Source: Acinetobacter sp. ANC 4862 (lineage in GTDB: Bacteria > Pseudomonadota > Gammaproteobacteria > Pseudomonadales > Moraxellaceae). Taken from it: a DNA stretch of 34,094 bases. Below the pieces are notes generated by a model. That model searched no databases. It worked only from the letters and a program-made list of their open reading frames with translations, and had not been told where the DNA came from. The stretch is from NCBI RefSeq assembly GCF_004336635.1, contig NZ_SJXH01000038.1, forward strand, positions 1 to 34,094. The letters are read 5' to 3'. Made by a program: the position numbers and the translations under genes. Numbering within the stretch: the first letter of the stretch is position 1; each line of letters begins with the position of its first letter. This document shows positions 17,280-25,481 of the stretch, piece by piece.

Positions 17280-19484
17280 CTATTCTGATACAGCTACAAA
17301 CTTCTTGCGTGCTGCATGGAGCTTTTTATAACTGTCGATCAGACGTAAATGACGGTCTAAGCCTTCCAGTTTGATACTGGTTTCAGTTAAACCATGGAAG
17401 CGGATACTGCCATCCATAGAACCAATCACGGCATCCATCCGTTCATCACCAAACATACGACGGAAATTAGTTTCATAATCATCTAAATCCATGTCGTCAT
17501 CGAGTTCAACTTCCAGAACGACATTTAAGCATTGGTAGAATAAACCGCGTTCAACCGTATTGGTGTTGTATTGCAGGAATTGTTCAACTAAATCTTTCGC
17601 TTCTTCAAATTGCTGTAAGGCAATATAAATAAGGAGCTTAAGTTCCAGAATAGTGAGCTGACCCCAAACGGTATTGTCATCAAATTCAATCCCAATTAAG
17701 GTCACGATATCGGTGTAATCATCAGATTCACACTCTTCTAAACGCTCAACCAAGGCTTCAAGTTGTTCATCATCCAAACGATGGATATTTAAAATGTCTT
17801 CGCGGAACTGAAGGGCTTTATTGGTATTGTCCCAAATCAGATCTTCAACCAAATAAATTTCCGAATAACCCGGCACCAAGATACGGCAAGCAGTTGCATC
17901 TAAATGCTGATACACCGCCATATACACTTCTTTGCCCATCTCTTCAAGAATGCCGAACATGGTTGCCGCTTCTTCCGCATTGGCATTTTCACCCTCAGAA
18001 GTGAAATCCCATTCAACAAATTCATAATCAGATTTTGAACTAAAGAAACGCCAAGACACCAGACCGCTTGAATCGATAAAGTGCTCTACGAAGTTATTCG
18101 GTTCAGTGACGGCATTGCTGCTAAAGGTGGGTTTTGGTAGATCATTCAGACCTTCAAAACTACGGCCTTGCAATAGCTCAGTCAAACTACGTTCTAAAGC
18201 CACTTCTAATTTTGGATGTGCACCGAAAGAAGCAAAGACACCGCCAGTACGTGGGTTCATCAAGGTCACGCACATCACCGGGAATTGACCGCCCAATGAG
18301 GCATCTTTGACAAGTACAGGGAAACCTTGCTCTTCCAAACCTTTAATGCCCGCCACAATGCCGGGATATTTCGCCAATACATCTTCCGGCACATCGGGAA
18401 GTGCAATCTCGCCTTCTAAAATTTCACGTTTCACTGCACGTTCAAAAATTTCAGACAAACACTGTACTTGTGCTTCGGCCAAAGTATTACCGGCACTCAT
18501 ACCGTTACTTAAGTACAAGTTTTCAATCAAGTTTGATGGGAAATAAACCACTTCTTCATCGGACTGACGCACGAATGGCAATGAACAGATTCCGCGCTCA
18601 GTATTGCCTGAGTTGGTGTCGTACAAATGCGTACCGAGGAGCTCATCTTCAGGATTGTAAATCTCTAAAGTATATTCATCCAAAATTTCTTTTGGTAATT
18701 CACCTTGTGAACCCGGCTTAAACCATTTTTCGTCTGGGTAATGTACAAACTCAGCATTGGCAATGTCTTCACCCCAAAACTGATCGTTGTAGAAGAAATT
18801 ACAGTTAAGACGTTCAATGAACTCCCCCAATGCCGAGGCCAAAGCACTTTCTTTGGTTGAACCTTTACCGTTGGTAAAACACATTGGTGATTGCGCATCA
18901 CGAACATGTAAAGACCACACGTTCGGCACGATGTTACGCCATGAAGCGATTTCAATCTTCATGCCGAGACCAGCCAAAATGCCTGACATATTGGCAATGG
19001 TTTCTTCTAATGGCAGATCTTTACCGGGAATAAAGGTACTGCTTTCAGAGGCTAAACTTGGCATCAATAAAGCTTGCGCATCAGCATCAATGCTTTCCAC
19101 TTCTTCGATGATAAATTCAGGACCCGTTTGGATCACTTTTTTAACCGTACAACGGTCGATCGAACGCAAAATACCTTGGCGGTCTTTTTCTGAAATGTCC
19201 GCAGGTAATTCCACCTGAATTTTAAAAATTTGTTTGTAGCGGTTTTCTGGATCTACGATGTTGTTTTGCGACAGACGAATATTATCAGTCGGGATATCAC
19301 GCGCTGCACAATACACCTTTACAAAGTAGGCGGCACATAAGGCAGAAGATGCAAGAAAATAATCGAATGGTCCTGGTGCTGAACCATCACCTTTATAACG
19401 AATTGGTTGGTCGGCAATTACTGTAAAATCATCGAACTTGGCTTCTTGTCGAAGGTTGTCGAGATAATTGACCTTGATTTCCAT
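17280..19484 (-). CDS. ycaO: OsmC-YcaO fusion protein
   Basis: A 734-aa fusion. Residues 1-135 are an OsmC-like domain with the two conserved cysteines (C50 in SSALCAAYF, C112 in IDRCTVKK). From about 145 to 570 is a YcaO domain, with ATP/Mg-binding glutamates in ALGEFIERL (E221, E224) and CLSEIFERA (E345, E348). The remainder is an acidic helical tail resembling the C-terminus of E. coli YcaO. YcaO proteins use ATP to activate amide backbones; E. coli YcaO aids RimO in methylthiolation of ribosomal protein S12. Fusion to OsmC, a thiol peroxidase fold, hints at a sulfur or redox-linked role. No peptide precursor or partner dehydrogenase is nearby, so a peptide-antibiotic role is unlikely. A structured leader lies upstream. 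Confidence 0.9.
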   Translation of the reverse strand: MEIKVNYLDNLRQEAKFDDFTVIADQPIRYKGDGSAPGPFDYFLASSALCAAYFVKVYCAARDIPTDNIRLSQNNIVDPENRYKQIFKIQVELPADISEKDRQGILRSIDRCTVKKVIQTGPEFIIEEVESIDADAQALLMPSLASESSTFIPGKDLPLEETIANMSGILAGLGMKIEIASWRNIVPNVWSLHVRDAQSPMCFTNGKGSTKESALASALGEFIERLNCNFFYNDQFWGEDIANAEFVHYPDEKWFKPGSQGELPKEILDEYTLEIYNPEDELLGTHLYDTNSGNTERGICSLPFVRQSDEEVVYFPSNLIENLYLSNGMSAGNTLAEAQVQCLSEIFERAVKREILEGEIALPDVPEDVLAKYPGIVAGIKGLEEQGFPVLVKDASLGGQFPVMCVTLMNPRTGGVFASFGAHPKLEVALERSLTELLQGRSFEGLNDLPKPTFSSNAVTEPNNFVEHFIDSSGLVSWRFFSSKSDYEFVEWDFTSEGENANAEEAATMFGILEEMGKEVYMAVYQHLDATACRILVPGYSEIYLVEDLIWDNTNKALQFREDILNIHRLDDEQLEALVERLEECESDDYTDIVTLIGIEFDDNTVWGQLTILELKLLIYIALQQFEEAKDLVEQFLQYNTNTVERGLFYQCLNVVLEVELDDDMDLDDYETNFRRMFGDERMDAVIGSMDGSIRFHGLTETSIKLEGLDRHLRLIDSYKKLHAARKKFVAVSE

Positions 19485-19575
19485 GCTGGCACCTAACTAT
19501 TCTTATGTATCCCTATGGACCCATAAGATTCTAAATATTGAAACATAAGCCGAATCACGGAAAAGGAATTGACTT

Positions 19576-19641
19576 AAAAAAGAGTGTTACTCGCATCATC
19601 CGTTTGATGACGACATCGAACGACTAACACTTGTAATGATG
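19576..19641 (-). ncRNA. Possible attenuator leader or small RNA upstream of ycaO
   Basis: Read on the minus strand, a predicted start near 19641 gives a short RNA. Its 5' arm AGTGTTAGTCG (19631-19621) pairs with CGAGTAACACT (19593-19583), with one mismatch. A run of six T's follows directly (19581-19576). An inner hairpin (TCATC-5-GATGA, 19596-19610) lies within, and TCG/CGA can pair in either arrangement. The result is a 66-base transcript ending in an intrinsic terminator about 90 bases before the ycaO ATG. It could be an attenuated leader or a free small RNA. Confidence 0.5.
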
Positions 19642-19647
19642 GGCGAT

Positions 19648-19676
19648 ATTATAGAGTGATTTGATCAGATTGATAA
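19648..19676 (-). promoter_or_regulatory. Promoter for ycaO leader
   Basis: On the minus strand TTATCA (19676-19671) and TATAAT (19653-19648) are spaced by exactly 17 bases: a perfect -10 and a 4-of-6 -35. It fires toward ycaO, through the hairpin-T6 unit. Confidence 0.6.
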
Positions 19677-19681
19677 CTTTT

Positions 19682-19697
19682 GTCTGTCTTTACAGAC
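19682..19697. promoter_or_regulatory. Inverted repeat GTCTGT-4-ACAGAC
   Basis: A perfect 6-bp dyad directly upstream of the -35 box at 19671-19676, in the position of an activator or repressor site for the ycaO leader promoter. Confidence 0.35.
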
Positions 19698-19878
19698 TAT
19701 TTATAAAAAATGCTCAAAACAAGAACAACTTAGACAAAGATTTCGATTAGCTGCTAACCCTGTTAACTTAGCAGGATTATTTTTAAATCCATATTGCCAA
19801 GACTTACCATCTTTTGGAGTGATTCGCATATAAAGACTTGTACATCAGATTCAGGGTATTCTTTATCTTTTGGTTTTA

Positions 19879-19896
19879 ATGCCGTATATACGGCAT
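19879..19896. promoter_or_regulatory. Perfect 18-bp palindrome ATGCCGTATATACGGCAT
   Basis: A palindrome with no spacer in the otherwise gene-free stretch 19698-20237. Its length and symmetry suit an operator or a recombinase core site. An open frame without a start codon spans 19663-19829 and ends in TAA, but I cannot tie it to a family. The rest of the stretch shows no gene I can support. Confidence 0.4.
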
Positions 19897-20079
19897 CAGT
19901 CATTAATTTTTTAAATCATTGAGATACATAAACTGGATTTATGTACATACATACATGGTTATATTTATAAATGAGGATATAAGAAGCAGTTTATGTATAA
20001 ATTCACATGAGGCAAAAAACCCTAATTTTTTTAGAATCAGTGGTTTGAATTTCATATGGGTGCATATGTTTTTAAAATT

Positions 20080-20097
20080 TGGTGGGCCCAGACAGAC
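20080..20097 (-). other. 18 bp resembling a tRNA 3' end (possible att remnant)
   Basis: The complement of this stretch reads GTCTGTCTGGGCCCACCA. This fits the last two T-loop bases, a 5-base T-stem strand (CTGTC), a 7-base acceptor strand (TGGGCCC), a discriminator A and CCA. The sequence on the 5' side does not continue as a tRNA. Such fragments are often left where integrative elements insert at tRNA 3' ends, and this one is close to the change from core to accessory genes. Confidence 0.3.
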
Positions 20098-20237
20098 GAA
20101 AACATCTCCCTACCCTATTGTTTTTAATAGATTAATTAGTTCTCAGAAAATCTAGGATACACATCGGGATACAAGGTTTAAGTGTTGTTTTTTTGATCAT
20201 TTAAATCATTTTCCTCCACTTAACTCCCCCACTACTC

Positions 20238-20921
20238 TCACTGAACTTTAATGATACATAGTTTTTTAGTAAAGAATGAGCCTACATCAATGTAGTGACA
20301 ATTGTCGATTTGTGTCTGCTCTTTTACAATTGTATGACCTAAATAAATTTCGTCAATATTTTTGACAATGTCATATTGGTCTGAATGGTTACGTATTCTC
20401 CCCCTGCCCCATAAAACATTTGAATATGCTGATGTAATACCAGAAATCTTATAGTCACCTTTTAAGATATCAGCTTTAAAGGCCTCCCAATCGTGAATAT
20501 CGATGTCGGCATGAACAATACCTACCTTTTTATTTTTCAGCTCAACTTCAATCACCAATGGTAACTTTGCTAACCGATCAATAATTCGCTGTCGTGTCTT
20601 TTGAAATTGTCTATAAAACCATGCTCCCCCATTCCTTGCATGCATGTCTTTCATTTTAGGATCATGCTGCCCTCGAATACACATTTCTTCATGATTACCG
20701 CGCACAGTCAAAAACCATGTTTGATCAAGTAATGAAATACATTCTAAATTTTCATCACCTCTATCGATGAGATCTCCTGTACATATCAGTAGATCATTTT
20801 CAAAATCAAAATTCTTTAGATGAAGCTCTTGCATTAGAAGACTATAAGATCCGTGAAGATCTCCAACGATATAAACTGAATTATAATTTTGGTTTACAAG
20901 TATCTTTATTATATCGTTCAT
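20238..20921 (-). CDS. PPP-family metallophosphatase (PrpA/PrpB-like)
   Basis: A 227-aa calcineurin-like phosphoesterase with all main metal motifs: GDLHGSY (D21, H23), GDLIDRGDENLE and RGNHEEM, with later His residues in VHADIDIH and YLGHTIVK. The closest well-known relatives are lambda phosphatase and the E. coli PrpA/PrpB protein phosphatases; symmetrical Ap4A hydrolases share the fold but are longer. Substrate could be phosphoproteins or a nucleotide. It is cytoplasmic, with no signal peptide. The start lies 45 bases from the divergent start of the 235-aa gene. Its position beside McrBC suggests it might belong to the defence cluster, but such phosphatases also occur as stray phage genes. 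Confidence 0.88.
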   Translation of the reverse strand: MNDIIKILVNQNYNSVYIVGDLHGSYSLLMQELHLKNFDFENDLLICTGDLIDRGDENLECISLLDQTWFLTVRGNHEEMCIRGQHDPKMKDMHARNGGAWFYRQFQKTRQRIIDRLAKLPLVIEVELKNKKVGIVHADIDIHDWEAFKADILKGDYKISGITSAYSNVLWGRGRIRNHSDQYDIVKNIDEIYLGHTIVKEQTQIDNCHYIDVGSFFTKKLCIIKVQ

Positions 20922-20966
20922 GCTATGAATAAAACCTTCTACGAATTTTAAATCCCATTATAGAAC

Positions 20967-21674
20967 ATGCCCCATATAACCTCCGATACACCACAAATTG
21001 TTGCTATTTATACAAATAAAGAGATTTCAATTGATTTTTACCAGTTATTTGAAGATGGACTAAACCCTATATTATTTACAATTAAAACTTTAGAACAGAT
21101 TCCTAGCATGGAGCAAAATAAAATCAATATTATCATTCTAGAATCTTGGGATGAACTCAACAACCTTCAACTAAATTGCAGTAAACTTCACCTTATCATA
21201 CCCACACATTCAAACAATAGACTGGAAAACAATCTAAATGCCCTAGTATTCGAGCATGATCAATCTATGACATCCCAACAAGCTTTAGAAAATCTTCACC
21301 ATAGTTTTATTAAATTTTATTTCTCAGCTGAATGTTATCTTGATCCTCAGGATTTTTTTAATTCTGACTCATATAAAAACGGACATCGATATCTCAAGAT
21401 ACATGATATTTTACAAAACAATGCTGGTTATGAAAAACAACTCAATACCTATCTTAAAACGATATCAGATACTGAAACAGTATGCTTCAATTTTTCAATA
21501 AGCTATGATTTTCCTTCAGAATCCGGATATTTACCTCTGCTAGAAGATACTGTTGATCACTTAACGTATGCTAGAAATAGAGATGTATTCTTTAGTACCG
21601 TGCTTTCAAAGCATCCAATCTCAGATAATAAATTGTCTATCGTACATTTAAGTCAAGAGTCTCCAATGTCTTGA
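20967..21674 (+). CDS. Unrecognised 235-aa protein in defence cluster
   Basis: I do not recognise this protein. It is soluble, with no signal peptide or long hydrophobic span. The first half alternates short hydrophobic strands (QIVAIYTN, NIIILES, LHLIIPTH, NALVFEH) with helices, as in a Rossmann-like or receiver-like fold, but the acidic residues of a true receiver are not evident. The second half is helical, then strand-rich (ETVCFNFSISYDF) and ends in a polar tail. It is the only plus-strand gene of the cluster. It diverges from the phosphatase, and its last 22 bases overlap the end of the mcrC-like gene on the other strand. Ribosome signals are weak. Real coding is supported by length and even amino acid use. 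Confidence 0.75.
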   Translation: MPHITSDTPQIVAIYTNKEISIDFYQLFEDGLNPILFTIKTLEQIPSMEQNKINIIILESWDELNNLQLNCSKLHLIIPTHSNNRLENNLNALVFEHDQSMTSQQALENLHHSFIKFYFSAECYLDPQDFFNSDSYKNGHRYLKIHDILQNNAGYEKQLNTYLKTISDTETVCFNFSISYDFPSESGYLPLLEDTVDHLTYARNRDVFFSTVLSKHPISDNKLSIVHLSQESPMS

Positions 21675-23017
21675 TTCATTATCATATCAAAACCGATTAA
21701 TTTATCCTTATCTAGATCGAAAGGGAGAACCCATATATTTGGATTTTTTCCTTGATCTCTTTCATGCTTATTTAACTGAAACTCTGGTAAAGCTTTATTA
21801 AATTTGGAACTTTTTGGATAAATCAAAACTATTGGACCATCGTGTTCAAGGTACATATAACTATAAGCAAACATTTGCTGCATATCACCATCGCTGATTC
21901 CATAACGCTGGTCTTCATTATTCTGATCCAATAATTTCCATTTTGTATCTAAAATCATATTCCTATGAATAGTTTTATTTTTCGCTTCAAAGTAAATATC
22001 TGGTCGAAGATTAAATCTATCTTTTCCATTATGACGACACAAATATTTATTGCTCTTCTGCCTTTGGATTCGATAATGATCCGAATATTTTTTCTCCACC
22101 TCACTCAGTACATAAGCTTCAAATAACTTTTCCATAGGAAAGAGTAAACTCATTCCATACCATTGGCCCTGCAATGCTGATGGTGTCTGTTCACCTAGGA
22201 CTATTTCACACCATACTTTGATTGGTTCATATTGAGCATATAAACGGCCTGATTTCCATTGGGGAAAGTCTAGGCGTGGCAATGTACTTTTAGGTACTTC
22301 ACTGAGTTTTTGACGGATTTCATTTGCCAATCGCCAATTATCATTATCTTGTGTGAATTTACAGATTTTTTCTAATGCAGTTTTAATAAGACGATTTGGG
22401 GCTGTATTTAAAGAAAAAATATTATGTTCAATAGGAAAACGATGTTGCTCTATCACTGATTGAGTCAGATATCTTTGGATATTCAATTTACCTTTTAAAT
22501 AGGCATTATGCTCTGTAACACGTTGATATTCAGACCGTAAACCTCGCTGAAGCAATAAGTTGCATGCCTCCAAAAAGCGACTCATGACCCATTCACTTAA
22601 GGGTAGATTCAATTTATCTAATGCGGCAGACCCTGCTTCTCGAGGAGATGGAAGCTTCCACAAGGCTCTCATCATTTTTATGAGTAATGCACGTTCTTTT
22701 TTAAGTATGTCTTCTGTTTCTTTTTTGTGATCCTGATTCTTACCTCCTTCCTGCTGAGCTGGTAACTCTATATGCTTAGGTAAAATCTCAATGGTGTGAC
22801 CACATGGTGTTTGAATAATGCCGACATAGTTATCGACTTTTATTTTACGTCTGCCTTCTAACTCAAAAATGGCAGCACCATTTTTTTTTGCTTGGCTAGA
22901 AAGCTCACATAAACAATCAAACACCGAAGTAGGGACGCAGATATGATCTAGTCCCATTGCATAAGGTTGGTTAGTGCCATTGTCTTCAATGACACCGTAT
23001 TCACGCAGACTCAGCAC
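21653..23017 (-). CDS. mcrC: McrC-like nuclease subunit
   Basis: The 454-aa partner of the McrB-like motor. Near residues 330-350 the nuclease core of the PD-(D/E)XK type is visible: FNLRPDIYFEAKN followed by MILDTKWKLL, giving the D...DxK metal site. The N-terminal half (YGVIEDNG, IQTPCGHTIEILPKHIE) matches McrC-family beta-rich regions that contact the McrB ring. The start is GTG at 23017, inside the last 17 bases of mcrB in another frame, so translation is coupled. The 454 aa are longer than the 348 aa of E. coli McrC. Stop overlaps the convergent unknown gene. Expected role: cleavage of modified DNA after McrB recognises it. Confidence 0.9.
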   Translation of the reverse strand: MLSLREYGVIEDNGTNQPYAMGLDHICVPTSVFDCLCELSSQAKKNGAAIFELEGRRKIKVDNYVGIIQTPCGHTIEILPKHIELPAQQEGGKNQDHKKETEDILKKERALLIKMMRALWKLPSPREAGSAALDKLNLPLSEWVMSRFLEACNLLLQRGLRSEYQRVTEHNAYLKGKLNIQRYLTQSVIEQHRFPIEHNIFSLNTAPNRLIKTALEKICKFTQDNDNWRLANEIRQKLSEVPKSTLPRLDFPQWKSGRLYAQYEPIKVWCEIVLGEQTPSALQGQWYGMSLLFPMEKLFEAYVLSEVEKKYSDHYRIQRQKSNKYLCRHNGKDRFNLRPDIYFEAKNKTIHRNMILDTKWKLLDQNNEDQRYGISDGDMQQMFAYSYMYLEHDGPIVLIYPKSSKFNKALPEFQLNKHERDQGKNPNIWVLPFDLDKDKLIGFDMIMNQDIGDS

Positions 23018-25433
23018 TTTCTACAACCTTGATATTATTTTTAGCTTCTATTCCAATAATTTTATTAATCGCATTGATTTTATCTTCTTCAGAATTTCCT
23101 TTAAAAAGCTTTATATTGACTTCCCAATTTCGACTTTCAAAGTTTCCAATTAACTGATCATCCATACTGGGAAATAATGACTTTTCCAATTTTTCAGTTT
23201 TAACCATTCCATTATTTCCAAGTACCAGATTGATCTTACTCCAATCATCAAAAAAGTATTCTTGTAACAAAGGTATAATCCTTTTTTCAAAAACTTGCAT
23301 AAGCTCTTGGACAGTAGCTGTTGCTTTTTCAGAAGTAGGTTTTAATTCAGTAAAATACGCATGACCAATACAATGATCTCTGTCTAATAGCACCTTAATA
23401 CGTTTATTCATTACATCTAATACTTTATCTACATCAATAGCCTCCACCACTTCATTCTCTTTTGTAATTTTAATATCCTTTAGAATTTCTGATTTTGGCA
23501 TCATTTCAATAAATTCAAAGCGCCTTCTTAAAGCGATATCTACTGATGTTAATGAACGGTCAGAACTATTCATTGTTCCAATAATATAAAGATTTTTTGG
23601 GACGCCAAATTTTACATTTGGAGAGTTGGGTAAAATAATTTCTAAAGCTTCAGCATTACCCACTCTTTTTGATTCTTCAATTAAAGTAATCAGCTCACCA
23701 AAAATTTTAGAAATATTCCCTCGGTTAATTTCATCAATAATAAGGACGAATTTATCATCTATATCACTTTTCTCTGTTTTTTCTAGAGTCAATAGTCTTT
23801 GAATTTTTTCTTTATCTACCGCATTCTCCAAGTTATATACTGTTGATTGTGAGAATATTTTTTTAAAATAATCCTCATTATTTAGACTTGGTGAAAAACT
23901 TTTCAGCCATTTCACTTTTCTCACTTGGTAATAACTGAACTCTTGCTCACTATCATATTCATATTCCCCAATTACCTCGGCTATTGCTCTAAACTTTAGG
24001 TTTCCATCCGTAATGACAACTAAATCACCATTTTTTATTTTATTTTTAAAAGTATTCACATAACTAGAAGCTGTATCCAGTTGATTTATAGGATAGTCAA
24101 ATTCCGCTAATTTATGGTTTATCGATTGAAGATCATTACAGCCTGTGAAATCAATAGAATCTCCCCAACCCAATAGGACCACATCATTATCTAAGCAAGA
24201 TCGGTATAGATCATCTTCAATACCAGCTCTACCTAATGACATTTTCCATATAGCTCTATTTCCTAAATCAAATTTTTCACTGATATTAGATTTAACATTT
24301 GCACTAGCTAACTGACAAATTTTTTTGAAAATGCCAGGTATAACAGGGTAAGTTAGCTGATTATTCTCTGGTACAACTTTGATACCCTCAACAAAATCCT
24401 CATAGCCATAACTTTGATGGAAAGTCACAAAACTGATGCGACCTTCAGCCATATATTTTTTGAATTTGTCTCTATCATCTTTGGTTTGTTGTTTTTCAGG
24501 GTCTCTCCCATCTAGAATAGACAATGCATAGTTTATGGTATTGTAAGTTTTACCCGTTCCTGCTGGACCATAAAGAATTTGATTTAGAGGAAACTTTTTG
24601 GAAAGATTTCTATTTTTGTCTTGATCTACATTTAAAGATTCATCTTTTTCAATCTGGTTCTCATAGTTTTCCATCTTATCTAAATCTTGCACAGCTTGAT
24701 AATACAACTCATAGTAATTTTGATTTTCAAAGTTATTTTGTATTTCATTAAGTGTGTTGCAATAGTTTTCCCATACTCTCAAAGCCTTATCGGTATTTTC
24801 AACTGAAACATCCGTATATTGAATTTTGTTTTTAGCAAGAAATTTTGTACCTATCGAATTCAAAGGAAAAAAAATATCTGGACGACAACGATATAAACCT
24901 GTGGTTAATTTATTAATTCCCAAAGCTTCCGTTGGTAAGATATCAACTATTAACTCTTTTATCTGGTTTAAATTATTATTTTCGATTGCTATTACTTGCT
25001 TAAATAATTTCCATAATTTTGAAACAGTATCTTTTGGTCTTTCCACAAATCCATCACTAGTTTTTTTTACCTTATATGGATAAAACCAAACACTTTGGGC
25101 ATCAGACTCTGCAACGCCAACTAAATCAATATCAATTGGCTTACTTAATAAAAGACTATGTAACTTTTTCCTATTCTCATTAGTTCCTACATTGATTAAA
25201 GCTAACACTGTAAAAGGGTCTATTTCGGTATGATGATTCGGATCATCAATTATTAAACCATTTTCACCTAAGATTTTATCAGGTCGAAAATTATGACCTA
25301 CTTCCTTCTTAAAACTTTTTAAATCATGTGCAAGTTCGGTTTGTTTTTCTTCATAACTAAGAATATGAGGAAATACTGTTTGCCTATAAAAGTCAACCCA
25401 CTCATATTTTTTATCCAGAACTTCAGTAGCCAC
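23001..25433 (-). CDS. mcrB: McrB-like AAA+ NTPase with inserted EVE-like domain
   Basis: An 810-aa motor of the McrB branch of AAA+ proteins. Walker A is GPAGTGKT at 289-296, Walker B VLIIDEINRGN near 563-573, then GTMNSSDRSLTSVDIALRRRFEF (619-641) with the McrB-type sensor and arginine residues. Between Walker A and Walker B, about 385-515, lies a separate domain (WKMSLGR, VVLLGWGD, IKNGDLVVITDG, AIAEVIGEYEY, VRKVKWL) that looks like an EVE/YTH-type modified-base reader. The N-terminal 1-280 is a different domain, with RCRPDIFFPLN. Start is GTG at 25433 with AAGGA 7 bases upstream. It is second in the operon, 48 bases after the helicase gene. Base composition is richer in A and T than the core genes. 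Confidence 0.9.
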   Translation of the reverse strand: MATEVLDKKYEWVDFYRQTVFPHILSYEEKQTELAHDLKSFKKEVGHNFRPDKILGENGLIIDDPNHHTEIDPFTVLALINVGTNENRKKLHSLLLSKPIDIDLVGVAESDAQSVWFYPYKVKKTSDGFVERPKDTVSKLWKLFKQVIAIENNNLNQIKELIVDILPTEALGINKLTTGLYRCRPDIFFPLNSIGTKFLAKNKIQYTDVSVENTDKALRVWENYCNTLNEIQNNFENQNYYELYYQAVQDLDKMENYENQIEKDESLNVDQDKNRNLSKKFPLNQILYGPAGTGKTYNTINYALSILDGRDPEKQQTKDDRDKFKKYMAEGRISFVTFHQSYGYEDFVEGIKVVPENNQLTYPVIPGIFKKICQLASANVKSNISEKFDLGNRAIWKMSLGRAGIEDDLYRSCLDNDVVLLGWGDSIDFTGCNDLQSINHKLAEFDYPINQLDTASSYVNTFKNKIKNGDLVVITDGNLKFRAIAEVIGEYEYDSEQEFSYYQVRKVKWLKSFSPSLNNEDYFKKIFSQSTVYNLENAVDKEKIQRLLTLEKTEKSDIDDKFVLIIDEINRGNISKIFGELITLIEESKRVGNAEALEIILPNSPNVKFGVPKNLYIIGTMNSSDRSLTSVDIALRRRFEFIEMMPKSEILKDIKITKENEVVEAIDVDKVLDVMNKRIKVLLDRDHCIGHAYFTELKPTSEKATATVQELMQVFEKRIIPLLQEYFFDDWSKINLVLGNNGMVKTEKLEKSLFPSMDDQLIGNFESRNWEVNIKLFKGNSEEDKINAINKIIGIEAKNNIKVVESAESA

Positions 25434-25481
25434 TTATATATCCTTTAACTCTTAAATTAATTTATTAATATATTTCGCTAT

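Noticed and set aside
17280..19484. YcaO-based peptide antibiotic cluster
   Set aside because: No precursor peptide, dehydrogenase, E1-like protein or exporter lies nearby; the gene looks like the core-genome OsmC-YcaO type.
19921..20155. 78-aa plus-strand frame MRYINWIYVH...
   Set aside because: No ribosome site, irregular composition, and it crosses the tRNA-like fragment.
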